DNA from: Methanolobus bombayensis
GTDB taxonomy: Archaea; Halobacteriota; Methanosarcinia; Methanosarcinales; Methanosarcinaceae
DNA: 64,000 nucleotides
Assembly (NCBI RefSeq): GCF_017873415.1
Contig: NZ_JAGGKD010000003.1
Span: 186,001-250,000 of the forward strand
Direction: 5' to 3'
Within the stretch, counting starts at the first letter, position 1; each line of letters starts with the position of its first letter. Below the pieces are notes generated by a model. That model made no database searches and was not told the DNA's origin. It saw only the letters and a list, made by a program, of their open reading frames with translations. This document shows, piece after piece, positions 1-9,707 of the stretch. A program made the position numbers and the translations under genes.

Positions 1-122
1 ATCTTTGTAACAGACCCTTCCTTTCTCCATTCCTGGAGTCTTTCCCATCTGAGTTCACGGACATGTGTATTGTCCGGGTCTTTCCATGCGTCCCTTACGT
101 ATGCATAATATGATTTTGACAA
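1..122 (-). CDS. rpl15e: 50S ribosomal protein L15e (eL15), 5' part only
   Basis: Large-subunit ribosomal protein, cut by the left window edge. About 40 N-terminal residues are visible, beginning [14 protein letters not shown] and running through a [16 protein letters not shown] segment, which is the highly conserved L15e N-terminus. I chose the TTG at 122 because an AGGTGA Shine-Dalgarno (128-133) sits 5 nt upstream and the product then begins like other archaeal L15e proteins. The GTG at 131 is the alternative but overlaps the Shine-Dalgarno. It was not called as an ORF because it is short and truncated. Identity rests on recalled family sequence and is strong for such a conserved protein. 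Confidence 0.88.
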   Translation of the reverse strand, partial: MSKSYYAYVRDAWKDPDNTHVRELRWERLQEWRKEGSVTK

Positions 123-344
123 ATTGTTCACCTAAGTTTCATTTCTAGTTTCACGGTTCAGCTTTTGTGATTTACAAATGCTACATTCCCACGGGACGAA
201 TCCCGGCAATGAAACAGGACTACTACTTAACCCAATCAAATTTAAACCTTTGCACAACTTAAAATAAAAATTTCATCTTGCAAATACAATGTTATTATAC
301 TGTAGTAGACAATTTTAAAAAAATAAATATAAACGGGTGAAAAG

Positions 345-662
345 ATGAACAAATCAGAAGTAAACTATTATACCGATATCGTATTAACGATATTATTTAT
401 TGCTGTTGCCATTACAGGCTTTATATTATATCTTGCCATCCCATCAGGAGTACAAAGAGGCAGATATCAGGAATTCATTGGCATAACAAAAGCAACATGG
501 ACACTGATACATAACAGAACATCAATACTCCTGACATTATTTACAGGCCTGCATTTATTATTACATAAAAAATGGATTTTCTGCATGACAAAGAATATGT
601 TCAAAAAAAGTGAGCAAAAAGATGCTGAGTGTGAATTACAAACATTTGAAAAGAAAATATAA
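345..662 (+). CDS. DUF4405 small integral membrane protein
   Basis: A 105-residue membrane protein with two predicted helices, residues 10-33 and about 55-80. Histidines fall at 56, 70 and 74 in a W-x-x-x-H-N then H-x-x-x-H arrangement. This is the DUF4405 pattern, resembling half of a cytochrome-b-type heme-binding membrane domain. Binding heme through these histidines is an inference from the pattern; no function is established. The charged C-terminal tail (residues 83-105) would face the cytoplasm. A GGGTGA Shine-Dalgarno precedes the ATG. It stands alone, convergent with the response regulator, so context gives no partner. Confidence 0.7.
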   Translation: MNKSEVNYYTDIVLTILFIAVAITGFILYLAIPSGVQRGRYQEFIGITKATWTLIHNRTSILLTLFTGLHLLLHKKWIFCMTKNMFKKSEQKDAECELQTFEKKI

Positions 663-683
663 AATGAATATCTTTTGTGAAAA

Positions 684-1445
684 TCATTCAAATTTACTCA
701 GATCTTCCCCGGAGCGCAGAATACCTGTTATAGAACCATCATCTTCTTTCAGGACAACATCGTACCAGCGCATTTGAATTTCATTGCCATCTTTTGAAAG
801 AACAGCATGTTCTTTGAATTCAGGAAGTTCCGATTCACCGGAAATAACTTTCTCAAACTCAGACCGAAGCTCTTTACCTTTCTCTTCCGGTACGAGGAAA
901 TCAATAAAATCATGGCCAATCAGTTCAAACTCATCGTATCCCAGTATCTCATTACCCTTGCGATTTACAAGATTGATCTTCATGTCATTATCAACGACAA
1001 AAACAACAAAACCGGCAACATCAAGATAGTTCATTGCCTCATTTCTCTCTGCAAGAACCTTATCCTGAAGATGCTTTATACGCAAGAGTGATTTTACCCT
1101 GGTCACAAGTTCAAGGCGATTAACAGGCTTACCAAGGAACTCATCAGCACCAACTTCAATACCTTTTATACGATCATCCTTGCCAGAAAGTGCAGTAACC
1201 ATTACCACTGGAAGGAATTGAGTTTCCACAGATGTTTTTAAAACTCTGCAAACCTCATACCCATTCATATCAGGCATCATCACATCAAGCAGGATTATAT
1301 CCGGCTTTTCGGTTTTTACCTTATCCAGTGCCTCCTGTCCACTATATGCAGGAATAACATCATAATCTGATTTAAGGTAAAGTCCCATTAGCTCCACAAT
1401 TGCCTGCTCGTCATCAACAATGAGTACTTTATCCCTGTAGTGCAT
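684..1445 (-). CDS. response regulator with C-terminal PAS domain
   Basis: A 253-residue signalling protein. Residues 5-120 form a receiver domain with the acidic pair D11-D12, phospho-acceptor D54 in an LLDVMMPD motif, and the conserved lysine in GADEFLGKP. Residues about 139-250 form a PAS domain (VAGFVVFVVDNDMKINLVNRKG start). There is no DNA-binding or histidine kinase domain, so it probably relays a phosphate signal by protein contact, as many REC-PAS proteins in methanogens do. No cognate kinase lies in the window. The ligand of the PAS domain cannot be told from sequence. Confidence 0.88.
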   Translation of the reverse strand: MHYRDKVLIVDDEQAIVELMGLYLKSDYDVIPAYSGQEALDKVKTEKPDIILLDVMMPDMNGYEVCRVLKTSVETQFLPVVMVTALSGKDDRIKGIEVGADEFLGKPVNRLELVTRVKSLLRIKHLQDKVLAERNEAMNYLDVAGFVVFVVDNDMKINLVNRKGNEILGYDEFELIGHDFIDFLVPEEKGKELRSEFEKVISGESELPEFKEHAVLSKDGNEIQMRWYDVVLKEDDGSITGILRSGEDLSKFE

Positions 1446-1652
1446 GAATCATAGGCTCCCTTTTTACACATGAATTAAATAAATACATTATAATATAAAT
1501 TTAATGGTAACCTTCATATTTTGTTACTTAAATTTAAGTAAAATTATTATTTTAACTTTACTATTAATTATATAGTTCTATCTACATATATAGTTTAGGC
1601 ATAGAAAAGGTACTCATCCGGCAGAATTGAGATTTCTGCAAAGATAAGTAGA

Positions 1653-1849
1653 TGGGGCTGGTGAGATTCGAACTCACGATCGACGGGTCTCTCCGAACAG
1701 CTGCACAAAACAGCTATAGTTCTAATGAGCACATATCAGTGCTCCAACGGTTCCTCACAAACCAACCCCGTCGGGTTAGTCTCAGTAGACCCGTTGTTCA
1801 TCATTTATCCGCTGGAGCCCATCGCCATGCCGGACTAGGCCACAGCCCC
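1653..1849 (-). tRNA. trnW: tRNA-Trp (CCA) with 123-nt intron
   Basis: The 5' exon is 1849-1812 and the 3' exon 1688-1653. The acceptor stem GGGGCTG/CAGCCCC is perfect, the anticodon stem is ATGGG/CCCGT and the loop is CTCCAG+A with anticodon CCA. The discriminator is A and CCA is not encoded. The intron (1811-1689) lies between positions 37 and 38, the usual euryarchaeal place. The junction folds as a bulge-helix-bulge: bulge AGC, 4-bp helix CTCC/GGAG, bulge AGA, with cuts after the second bulge base. That is the substrate form of the archaeal splicing endonuclease. Confidence 0.95.
1689..1811 (-). ncRNA. box C/D guide RNA inside the tRNA-Trp intron
   Basis: In minus-strand order the intron holds box C (ATGATGA, 1804-1798), D' (CTGA, 1785-1782), C' (GTGAGGA, 1758-1752) and D (CTGA, 1739-1736). 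The D' guide pairs 8 bp (1794-1787) with the 3' exon junction and by the +5 rule points at C39. The D guide (1750-1741) pairs 10 bp, with one G-U, across the 5' exon-intron junction and points at C34. These are the two sites known to be methylated through the Haloferax volcanii tRNA-Trp intron. Both duplexes need intron bases, so modification should precede splicing. Confidence 0.9.
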
Positions 1850-1888
1850 ATAAATTCGGGCAGTATCCCCTGAATACATCTTATCTAT

Positions 1889-1899
1889 GATATATTTAG
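1889..1899 (-). promoter_or_regulatory. candidate TATA box for tRNA-Trp
   Basis: On the minus strand CTAAATATATC lies about 40-50 nt before the tRNA 5' end. This fits an archaeal TATA box with transcription starting some 25 nt downstream, leaving a short leader for RNase P to remove. It is the best AT-rich box in the short gap between tRNA-Trp and the CobT-like gene. No BRE can be assigned with confidence. Confidence 0.4.
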
Positions 1900-1918
1900 C
1901 GGTACTACACTCCTATGC

Positions 1919-2995
1919 TTATATATTTTCACTGGCAACCCGGTCCAAATCCCCGAATTTGCACAGCTCATCACAAAGTTGTTCTATCTTTAAGCGTAAA
2001 TCCTCCATTGAATAACCATACATCGCAGTCAGATAGATAGCACCACCTGCACCTACGCCCTCTTTTACAAAGCCGACCTCATATTGCTGCAGACCCTTAA
2101 ATGAAGATTTACCGAATTCAGGATCAGCACCTTCAAAGTCAGCACCGACCTCATCTACCAGTTCCACAAAATTAGCAGATTCATCTCTCACAACATAACT
2201 GGTAGTAACAATCTTTATGTGATCCATTGAATAGCCCATATGTTTAATGGCAGCAAATATTGAAGCCATCTGTGTACCACCTGCAAGAACAACTGGTGTG
2301 TCACCAAGACCTGCAGCTATCCCTGCAACTGCAACCATCATAGGGTCACCCACAGAAGTTATCGCCTTGATAGGATCGTTGCGCAAAGATCCAAAAGTGA
2401 TACCTGATGAAGCAAGAGCTTCTTTTACAACCTCTTTTTTAAGAGACAAAGGATTGGAATCTGAACTACTGCTAACGTTCCCATCATAGCCAAGTGCCTG
2501 TAATACAGCATTTGCAGTGGTGGTCCCCGCAGGAATACTCTCACCGATCATGACAAAGTCATGCTTCTTTGCAAGTTCCTCTCCGAGCCTGAAGGCATTA
2601 TCAAAAGCTTCCTGTACATTATGTACAGCAACAGGCTTTCTTATATCATCACCCGGCTTACCGTTAATACTAAAAAGAGGAACCTGTTTAGCCGGAAGTA
2701 CCTTCAGACCTGCATTTACAAATATATGCGGCACACCTGTAATGGAAAGTGCAGCACGCGTAATAAGTGCAGGTGTTGGAGTATCATAGGGAGGAGTCAT
2801 AGGCAATATAGGAATATCAATGATAGTTCCTGTTTCAAGAACCTCTGCGTCACCGGCAGGAGTATAGTCTGTCAGTTTTGCAGTCTTTCCTGCAGCGGAA
2901 AGACCTTCAATATACGCAGTCTCCGTATTTCCAAGGACACAAACGAACAACGGTTTTTCAGGTAACCGGACTTTTTCAGGTGATAACGTATCCAT
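1919..2995 (-). CDS. CobT-like nicotinate-nucleotide phosphoribosyltransferase family protein (TIGR00303)
   Basis: A 358-residue member of the archaeal branch of the CobT family (nicotinate-nucleotide-dimethylbenzimidazole phosphoribosyltransferase; TIGR00303/UPF0284). Family signatures include GESIPAGTTT (151-160) and AGGTQM (238-243), which lie in the glycine-rich nucleotide-binding regions. In methanogens the lower cobamide ligand is often 5-hydroxybenzimidazole, so the precise base used is open. Cobamides are needed in quantity for methyl transfer in methanogenesis. The gene stands alone here, behind tRNA-Trp and downstream of proS in the same orientation, so a role in cobamide assembly comes from the family, not from neighbours. 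Confidence 0.8.
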   Translation of the reverse strand: MDTLSPEKVRLPEKPLFVCVLGNTETAYIEGLSAAGKTAKLTDYTPAGDAEVLETGTIIDIPILPMTPPYDTPTPALITRAALSITGVPHIFVNAGLKVLPAKQVPLFSINGKPGDDIRKPVAVHNVQEAFDNAFRLGEELAKKHDFVMIGESIPAGTTTANAVLQALGYDGNVSSSSDSNPLSLKKEVVKEALASSGITFGSLRNDPIKAITSVGDPMMVAVAGIAAGLGDTPVVLAGGTQMASIFAAIKHMGYSMDHIKIVTTSYVVRDESANFVELVDEVGADFEGADPEFGKSSFKGLQQYEVGFVKEGVGAGGAIYLTAMYGYSMEDLRLKIEQLCDELCKFGDLDRVASENI

Positions 2996-3048
2996 ACCAA
3001 TCGCCTAGATGTATTTTACAGGGAGTATATGACCTTTTCCAGATTAAC

Positions 3049-4482
3049 TCAGTAAGTCCTTGCAACATACACCTGAATGTCAGAATCAGCACCACATACA
3101 GGACACTTTCCTTTACATTCTTCCTGCTCAGTGGGGATTCCAAGTATCCCTGCGCCAATATCATCCTCCAGTTTCAGGCCACATTCCTTGTCGCCACACC
3201 AGAATATCTTTGCAATGCCCTTTGGAAGATTCTCCTTGATCTCATCAATATCCTTGCAATCAAATACACGTGAATAGACACTTTCCTTTGCCTTTTCGTA
3301 AAGTGAATCATGGATATCACCCAGCATTGAAGATACTTCATCAACAACAGTGTCAAGGGATGCCTGCTGTTTCTTACCAGTATCACGACGTACAAGCATA
3401 GCTGCATTATTCTTGAGATCCCTTGGGCCAAGTTCCAGTCTTACAGGCACACCTTTCATTTCCCATTTGTAATATTTGGCACCAGGACGTTCGTCACTTG
3501 CATCCATCTTCACACGTATGCCTATTGCTTCAAGCTTACTCATTACTTCCTCACAGGCTTCAAGAACACCTTCTGCCTTTTTGAAAATGATCGGAATAAT
3601 GACAACCTGAACCGGAGCAACTGCTGGCGGAAGCACAAGACCCTTGTCATCCCCATGTATGGAAATGAGAGCAGCGATGGAACGTTCTGAAACACCATAA
3701 CATGTCTGGAAAGCATAGACCTGCTCACCTTCTGCATCTTCATAAGTAATGTCAAATGTCTTTGCAAAATTGTCACCTAGATGGTGGGCAGTACCTACCT
3801 GAAGCGTTTTCCCATCAGGCATCAGTGCATCGGTTGCAATTGTATAATCTGCACCAGGGAACTTATCCCAGTCAGGTCTTTTGGATGCAAGCACAGGAAC
3901 AGCAAGTTTACGATAGAAATCGGTATATATCCTGATAGCTTCATCTACCTGAGCTGCAGCATCATCCCATGTTGCATGAACAGTGTGAGCCTCCTTAAAT
4001 GAGGTAATCTCACGCAGCCTGATAAGAGGACGTGTGTGTTTTGTCTCATACCTGAAAGTGTTGACGATCTGGTACAGTTTAAGTGGCATATCAGCATGTG
4101 ACCTTATCCAGAGTTTATACATTGGATAAATAGCAGTCTCACTGGTAGGACGAAGTGCAAGCTTGACATCGAGCGGAGAAGTACCGCCATGTGTCACCCA
4201 GTAAACCTCATCCTCGAAACCTTTAATATGTTCTGCTTCTTTCATGAACTCATTTTCAGGAATCAGAAGAGGGAACATTGTTTCCTGATGGTCTTTATCA
4301 AGTAAATTACGCATTATGTCGTAAACATTTCTTCTGATGTTGAATCCGAATGGGAACCATACATAAAGTCCCTTTACAGGATAACGTACATCCATGATCT
4401 CGCCCTTTAAGAGCAGATCGTTATACCATTCACTGAAATCTTTTTTAGAAGGAAGTGCAGCCTCTTTTTCTTGCTCTGCCAT
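3049..4482 (-). CDS. proS: prolyl-tRNA synthetase, archaeal/eukaryal type
   Basis: Charges tRNA-Pro with proline. The 477-residue product has class II motif 2 ([18 protein letters not shown]), a [10 protein letters not shown] segment near motif 3, and a C-terminal zinc domain with cysteines in FWCGDKECG and CKGKCPVCG. It ends in tyrosine, as eukaryal/archaeal-type ProS does. The open frame extends 22 codons further upstream, but I place the start at 4482: the AGGTGA site lies 5 nt before this ATG and the protein then begins [19 protein letters not shown], a normal ProS N-terminus. The editing domain of bacterial ProS is absent, as expected. Confidence 0.96.
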   Translation of the reverse strand: MAEQEKEAALPSKKDFSEWYNDLLLKGEIMDVRYPVKGLYVWFPFGFNIRRNVYDIMRNLLDKDHQETMFPLLIPENEFMKEAEHIKGFEDEVYWVTHGGTSPLDVKLALRPTSETAIYPMYKLWIRSHADMPLKLYQIVNTFRYETKHTRPLIRLREITSFKEAHTVHATWDDAAAQVDEAIRIYTDFYRKLAVPVLASKRPDWDKFPGADYTIATDALMPDGKTLQVGTAHHLGDNFAKTFDITYEDAEGEQVYAFQTCYGVSERSIAALISIHGDDKGLVLPPAVAPVQVVIIPIIFKKAEGVLEACEEVMSKLEAIGIRVKMDASDERPGAKYYKWEMKGVPVRLELGPRDLKNNAAMLVRRDTGKKQQASLDTVVDEVSSMLGDIHDSLYEKAKESVYSRVFDCKDIDEIKENLPKGIAKIFWCGDKECGLKLEDDIGAGILGIPTEQEECKGKCPVCGADSDIQVYVARTY

Positions 4483-4683
4483 GTATTCACCTATATAATA
4501 TCCATACTTGATTTTGGCTACAATAACTAATACATTGCTTATAGCCATTTCCTTTCATAACATGGTAGAGACAAATAAAAATGATCACCTGAAATATTAA
4601 AAGAAGTATAATAAATGATATCCGGAAGAAACCGGAATTCCCGGATTAACAAGATAAAAAATAGATTAAACTGGAACCTTCAC

Positions 4684-5322
4684 TCATTCGGTCAGACGAT
4701 GTTCTGAATCACTCGCATCAAGTTCCATTTCAGAGGAATTGGTATCAAAGACAATCATACCTGTCTTAAGACAATCGGCCTCCTCAGAAGGAAGTACACA
4801 TGATTTCACCTTATCAGAAATAATTGCACTGTTGCCGAAAGGATCCTCTATAACAATAGTAACAGGTCTTAGACCTTCAATTATTTCTTCAAGCGCTTTC
4901 TGGACTTCAAGACCACGCGAGTGTCTTTCTTCATCATCTTCACACCATTTGGTTGCAGTTATTACAACACTGAGAATTCTGTCTAGTACACCCTCAATAT
5001 TGGTCACATATGAATCCGATATTGAACCAGGTTCAACATCAATTCCAAGTTCAGGTATTCTGATGGTTCCTGAAGTAGAACGTACTACCCTGCTGTTAAG
5101 ATCTTCAAGGTTCTCCACCAGTAGCTCATAACGCATTGGCTCTTTCTGGGAAAGAATAAGAGTATCAGCAAACCTGAAACTACAATCACATGCCGCAGTG
5201 ATGTACATTACCTCGCCAAAATAAGGAATTTCATCACTCTGCCAGCTGATCAGCAGCTCTTTATGACAGAGCGGACATGAAGATCTGGTTACAAAGTGCT
5301 GGCAGGAATCTTCTTCGTTCAA
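4684..5322 (-). CDS. archaeal ZPR1-type zinc-finger protein
   Basis: A 212-residue protein with a single ZPR1 unit: a zinc finger C16-x2-C19 ... C45-x-C47 followed by the beta-rich A domain (YFGEVMYITAACDC, then RVVRSTSGTIRIPELGIDVEPG). Eukaryotic ZPR1 acts as a chaperone for elongation factor 1A; an equivalent role in archaea is an inference. The start is TTG at 5322, overlapping the stop of sepF by 4 nt, so the two genes are translationally coupled. A GGTGG site precedes it. Eukaryotic ZPR1 has two such units, so this is the usual archaeal half-length form. Confidence 0.85.
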   Translation of the reverse strand: MNEEDSCQHFVTRSSCPLCHKELLISWQSDEIPYFGEVMYITAACDCSFRFADTLILSQKEPMRYELLVENLEDLNSRVVRSTSGTIRIPELGIDVEPGSISDSYVTNIEGVLDRILSVVITATKWCEDDEERHSRGLEVQKALEEIIEGLRPVTIVIEDPFGNSAIISDKVKSCVLPSEEADCLKTGMIVFDTNSSEMELDASDSEHRLTE

Positions 5323-5699
5323 TATCTGCCACCGGTAATCTTTGACCTGTCGATCTTAATGCCTGTAGGAGTTACAAGAACCTGGTCTTCCTTTATACCG
5401 GCGATATCGCCATGAACATCAAGAACTACTTCTTTGAGATCTTTCAAAGCGCGATCAAGTATCAATTTGTCCACTTTAATATTGGAAATGTCTATCATGA
5501 CTATATTACCATCATAGATCTCTTTCTTGAGTGAGGTCAGCTCATTGAGGTTTGTAAGTTCCGCTACCCTGATATAGGTCTCTGCTGGCTCATCATCTAT
5601 TACCTCTTCGTACTTGGTAAGGTCAAGTTCAGTATACTCATCCTCAGTGGTTGAGCTTTTACTGCTGCCACCAAACAATTTGTTCACGATATTTGCCAT
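5319..5699 (-). CDS. sepF: archaeal SepF-like cell division protein
   Basis: A 126-residue protein with the SepF layout. A short amphipathic N-terminus (MANIVNKLFGG) could anchor to the membrane. A low-complexity acidic linker follows (about 12-40), then a globular domain (residues 43-117) starting YIRVAELTNLNELTSLKKE. In archaea SepF is the membrane anchor for FtsZ at the division site. No ftsZ lies in the window. Translational coupling to the downstream zpr1 gene suggests co-expression, though I know of no functional link. The sequence is clear for the family; the division role is transferred from characterised archaeal SepF proteins. Confidence 0.85.
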   Translation of the reverse strand: MANIVNKLFGGSSKSSTTEDEYTELDLTKYEEVIDDEPAETYIRVAELTNLNELTSLKKEIYDGNIVMIDISNIKVDKLILDRALKDLKEVVLDVHGDIAGIKEDQVLVTPTGIKIDRSKITGGRY

Positions 5700-5875
5700 A
5701 ATTCGCCCTCATGTATTCAAAAACACTGTTATATTAATATCACTAATACTTAAAATGTTACCGTAATTGAATGGAGATGCCGGTTCATAATCAGTATTAT
5801 TTGTTGCTGTTATGTTACTGATATTCGGATATAATGGTATTTATATTCAATCTCATCCTATTTTAATGATTTCTT

Positions 5876-6358
5876 TTAGATGTCGAGATTCCACAACTTG
5901 TCACCAACATAATGGATGGATTTGACACCTTTTCCTTTATTTCCTTTCATTTCAGATCCTGGCATAAGTGCAGTACCAACTGCAAGAGGTTTGCCATGGG
6001 CTTCCTCAATTATTATTACTGGATCGTCCTCCATAATATTATCATCAGCAGCAACTATACCAGGACACATAATATCAGCGCCATTTACTACAAACCTAAC
6101 AGCACCCGAATCAACTGTTACTACATTTTTCTTCAGGTCCAGTTTCAATGCACCTTTAACAGTGGGGAAGTAGAAACCATTGATCTGGAAAAGTAAAGGT
6201 TCACCATCCACAAGTATAAGAGACATATCATCAATGTTTGCTGTTTCAAACTTACTCTTTTCCAGTTGTTTTACATCATCCCCGAAAACGGACCTGATAT
6301 CACTTAAAAGCTGATTCTTTGCAGATTTCCTTAACTGTACCCTGGACTTGATTTTCAA
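5876..6358 (-). CDS. PUA-domain RNA-binding protein (MCTS1/Tma20-like)
   Basis: A 160-residue protein whose N-terminal half (KIKSRVQLRKSAKNQLLSDI) resembles the DUF1947 domain. The C-terminal half (about 78-155) is a PUA domain with VVNGADIMCPGIVAADDNIMEDDPV. This is the architecture of eukaryotic MCTS1/Tma20 (COG2016), which binds the small ribosomal subunit during tRNA recycling and reinitiation. An analogous ribosome role in archaea is inferred. The start is TTG at 6358 with AGGTGA 4 nt upstream. It sits between valS and sepF in a run of translation genes on the same strand. Confidence 0.85.
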   Translation of the reverse strand: MKIKSRVQLRKSAKNQLLSDIRSVFGDDVKQLEKSKFETANIDDMSLILVDGEPLLFQINGFYFPTVKGALKLDLKKNVVTVDSGAVRFVVNGADIMCPGIVAADDNIMEDDPVIIIEEAHGKPLAVGTALMPGSEMKGNKGKGVKSIHYVGDKLWNLDI

Positions 6359-6457
6359 CTGATCACCTGTCAGACACGATAATTATGATCCCTTTAATAA
6401 GGATTTTTTTTTACCGATTATCTCCTTTGCTAAAATAAGTAATGGATGCTTTTAAAG

Positions 6458-6478
6458 TTTGTGTGATAAACACACAAA
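6458..6478 (-). terminator. hairpin downstream of valS
   Basis: Arms TTTGTGTG (6458-6465) and CACACAAA (6471-6478) are perfectly complementary around a 5-nt loop. They lie about 55 nt past the valS stop and before the PUA gene on the minus strand. No strong T-run follows, so it may be a 3' processing or stability hairpin, not a true terminator. Confidence 0.4.
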
Positions 6479-6533
6479 GCATCCTGAAACTGAATATTCC
6501 AAGCTTTGCCTGGATCACGAGCAATTTCAATAA

Positions 6534-9125
6534 TTACCTGATTATGACAACAGGAATCCCACTGATATCAAGAACATCAACAGACCTTCCGGCAGAAACT
6601 ACTTCCTTCTCGATCTCAACACATTCAGGTTCAAGTTCAATAGACTCACCATCTACATCAATGGTAATCTTGCCCTTTGTAACCTCATCTGCGATCCTCT
6701 TTGGATTCGCCTCTGTCAATGCATTGATAATTGCCTTTGCCTGTCCTCTGAATTTCGGACCTATAATTCCCATGTTTGGCTTAACATTCACAGGAACGTG
6801 TTCGAAGTCAGGCTCACCATCCATCATCTCAACAGGAGAATTGGTAACTCCAAGCACATCAGTCAGATCATCAAGGTTGCCATAAATCTCGATCTTCTCC
6901 AGAGGAGCGTTCAGTGCCATTCCACTTTCTGATTTATAACGCCTGACATTGCTTGCAACTTCCTTGATGAACTCTCCGGAACTCTCGACTTCTGCATCTA
7001 TCAAGGAATCACAAACATCCGGCCAACTCTGAACATGAACACTGCCTTCACCTAAGCGTGAGAACATTTCCTCGGCAAAGAACGGAGCAAATGGTGCAAG
7101 CATGCGTGAAAGTGCATCAATGGCCACATACAAAGTGTACCTTGCAGCTTTTTTACCTGCTTCATCCTCACCATAAAGGCGTGCCTTTACAAGCTCTATA
7201 TAGTTGTCTGCAAGGACATCCCATGTAAAGCCCCTTAGAGCCTTGAAAGCCTCATCGAACTGGAATTTATCCATTGAATCGGTGACTGTGGCTATGAGTC
7301 TGTTAAGGTTACTCAGAAGCCATTTATCAACGACCTTAAGTTCCGAAACATCAAGTTCACTGTGTTCATACTCATCAAGATGGGACATGCTGAACCTGTA
7401 AATGCTCCACATCTTTGCGAAGAACCTTGATGCTGAAACAACATCCTTCCAGCGGAACATTACATCTGAACCAGGGGAACCGCCAATTGCAGCCCACTGC
7501 CTGAAAGAATCGGCACTGTAGTCTTTGATAACTTCTTCCGGAGAGATTACATTGCCAAGAGACTTGCTCATCTTGTGACCGTCTTCACCAAGCACCATAC
7601 CGTTGATCAGAATAGAATCCCACGGCTTCTTACCCTGAATAGCCATTGATCTGAGAATAGTATAAAATGCCCATGTCCTGATGATGTCGTGGCCCTGTGG
7701 GCGCAGCTGCGTTGGGAGCCTCATCTCATGATCGGTAAGCCAGCCGGAAACATGGAGTGCTGTTATTGATGAATCCATCCATGTGTCAAGGACATCTTCT
7801 TCTGCTTCGAATTCTTTACATCCGCATTTACATGCTTCTGGTGGCTGTTCGCTGGTAGGGTCAATAGGCATCCACTCTTCTTTAGCAACCATTGCCTCGC
7901 TACATTCCTTACAATACCATACAGGAATAGGAGTTGCGAAAAGCCTCTGACGGGATATACACCAGTCCCATTCCATGGTGTTGTTCCAGTTATCAAGCCT
8001 GACCTTCATATAATCCGGAAGCCACTCGATCTCATTTGCAGCCTTTGATATCTCGTCATTATCAATCTTAATGAACCACTGGCGCTCGGAAAGAATCTCA
8101 ATAGGAGTATCACATCTCCAGCACATACCTACATTCTGTTCAAGTGATTGTTGCTCATATAGATAGCCTTCATTACTGAGGTCTTCGATTATTGCCTGTT
8201 TACATTCAGGAATTGTCATTCCCTTGTACTTGCCTGCAAGTTCGGTCATAAGACCGTTCTTGTCAATTGCCTTACGCAGTGGAAGGCTGTGCTCTATCCA
8301 CCATCTGACATCCTGCTTGTCACCGAAAGTACAGATCATAACAACACCTGTACCAAATGAAGGATCAACGTCTCTGTCACCGATAACGTTTACGTCGTGA
8401 CCGAATAGCGGAACTTTTACAGTTGATCCAAGGTGTTGTTTGTAACGCTCATCTTCAGGGTTTATAGCAACTGCAACACATGCTGCAAGCAATTCCGGCC
8501 TTGTGGTTGCGATCTCAAGACCATCAAAGTTAAGGAAATTAAGCTTTGTTTCCCTTGAATCGTACTCAACTTCTGCAAATGCAATAGCAGTTTCACATCT
8601 CGGACACCAGTTTACAGGGTGATCGGACTGATAGAGACGACCCATATCATACATTTTCCTGAAAGACCTCTGAGTCTTGGAATAGTACTCAGGCTCCATT
8701 GTCACAAACTCGTTGCTCCAGTCGGTTGAAAAACCGAGATCCAGCATTGTCTGCCTCATCTTTTCTATATTACCAACTGTGAGCTCACGGCACATATTCC
8801 TGAATTCTTCCCTCGGAACCTCATTCTTTGTGATACCGTGGATCTCCTCAACCTTTACCTCGGTAGGAAGACCGTGACAATCCCATCCCTGAGGGAACAT
8901 CACATTGAAACCGCACATACGCTTGTATCTTGCAACGAAATCGATGTAACACCAGTTAAGAGAGTTACCGATATGGAAATTTCCGGTAGGATATGGTGGT
9001 GGAGTATCTATGATGAACTGGGGTCTGCTGTTATCTTTCCAGTCAAAGTGATACATGGACATATCCCATGAATCGCGCCATTTAGGCTCTATAATGTGTG
9101 GATCATATTCTTTAGGAATTGTCAT
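6534..9125 (-). CDS. valS: valyl-tRNA synthetase
   Basis: Charges tRNA-Val. The 863-residue class I synthetase carries the HIGH box as [12 protein letters not shown] near residue 50 and the KMSKS box as [10 protein letters not shown] near residue 517. The CP1 editing domain lies between them, with [21 protein letters not shown]. Paired cysteines CRCET/CWRCDT/CKCGC indicate zinc-binding knuckles typical of archaeal ValRS. The C-terminal region is the alpha-helical anticodon-binding domain. Length and domain order are normal for archaea. A GGAGA site precedes the ATG. It heads a minus-strand run that continues with the PUA protein. Confidence 0.97.
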   Translation of the reverse strand: MTIPKEYDPHIIEPKWRDSWDMSMYHFDWKDNSRPQFIIDTPPPYPTGNFHIGNSLNWCYIDFVARYKRMCGFNVMFPQGWDCHGLPTEVKVEEIHGITKNEVPREEFRNMCRELTVGNIEKMRQTMLDLGFSTDWSNEFVTMEPEYYSKTQRSFRKMYDMGRLYQSDHPVNWCPRCETAIAFAEVEYDSRETKLNFLNFDGLEIATTRPELLAACVAVAINPEDERYKQHLGSTVKVPLFGHDVNVIGDRDVDPSFGTGVVMICTFGDKQDVRWWIEHSLPLRKAIDKNGLMTELAGKYKGMTIPECKQAIIEDLSNEGYLYEQQSLEQNVGMCWRCDTPIEILSERQWFIKIDNDEISKAANEIEWLPDYMKVRLDNWNNTMEWDWCISRQRLFATPIPVWYCKECSEAMVAKEEWMPIDPTSEQPPEACKCGCKEFEAEEDVLDTWMDSSITALHVSGWLTDHEMRLPTQLRPQGHDIIRTWAFYTILRSMAIQGKKPWDSILINGMVLGEDGHKMSKSLGNVISPEEVIKDYSADSFRQWAAIGGSPGSDVMFRWKDVVSASRFFAKMWSIYRFSMSHLDEYEHSELDVSELKVVDKWLLSNLNRLIATVTDSMDKFQFDEAFKALRGFTWDVLADNYIELVKARLYGEDEAGKKAARYTLYVAIDALSRMLAPFAPFFAEEMFSRLGEGSVHVQSWPDVCDSLIDAEVESSGEFIKEVASNVRRYKSESGMALNAPLEKIEIYGNLDDLTDVLGVTNSPVEMMDGEPDFEHVPVNVKPNMGIIGPKFRGQAKAIINALTEANPKRIADEVTKGKITIDVDGESIELEPECVEIEKEVVSAGRSVDVLDISGIPVVIIR

Positions 9126-9707
9126 TGTGACTCTCCGATAAATGTAATAAAACGTAATCTGCTATCAATCTGAAATTAATTAGTTTATTTAATGTATTGA
9201 TTGTGTTTTTTTATCCTAAGTGGCGTAAGATTATTTAAATTATCTGGTTAAAGCCGGAAATACCGGAGCATAACGATAAACACATTAATGCAGAACGCAA
9301 ACAAATATGAAAATCACCGTACCTGATTAAAAAGAGGCTGCCCCTTTACAAAAGAGTATCTTGCAGAAAACTCAGTGGGTAAGAGGTCATTGGTGTACGA
9401 TCGAAAGCAAACATTTCCTTGACGAATGGGTGATGATACCGTCTGGAACATATGCCCTACATTCTGCCCCACATATGCAAAAGGACAAACCAAACTCTGT
9501 GAAGAGAAGTAAGTATATCAAATTTGCGATTTTGTTTTTGCATCATGAACAAATACATACATAAAAGGCAGTCACAAAAAATCATGACACACCACAAGCA
9601 CGGTACCTCTGCATTTTGAATAAAAATATCAGGCTACCGAAAACACTTTATAGAAATCTCAGCAATTCTATGCAGGGGAAGCAAAACGGTTGATGAAAGG
9701 TGAAATG
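9126..9707. other. 582-bp gap between divergent valS and the DsrE-like gene
   Basis: This segment must hold both divergent promoters. It is AT-rich on the valS side. A 67-codon frame at 9361-9564 has no Shine-Dalgarno, no recognisable domain and a non-ATG start, so I do not call it. A short CCGG-AAATA-CCGG inverted repeat lies near 9255. I see no RNA gene or repeat. Confidence 0.5.

Noticed and set aside
1652-1873. A 73-codon plus-strand frame over the tRNA-Trp locus
   Set aside because: It is antisense to the tRNA and its intron; the open frame is fortuitous.
9361-9564. A 67-codon plus-strand frame in the gap before the DsrE-like gene
   Set aside because: No ribosome site, odd composition, non-ATG start and no recognisable motif.
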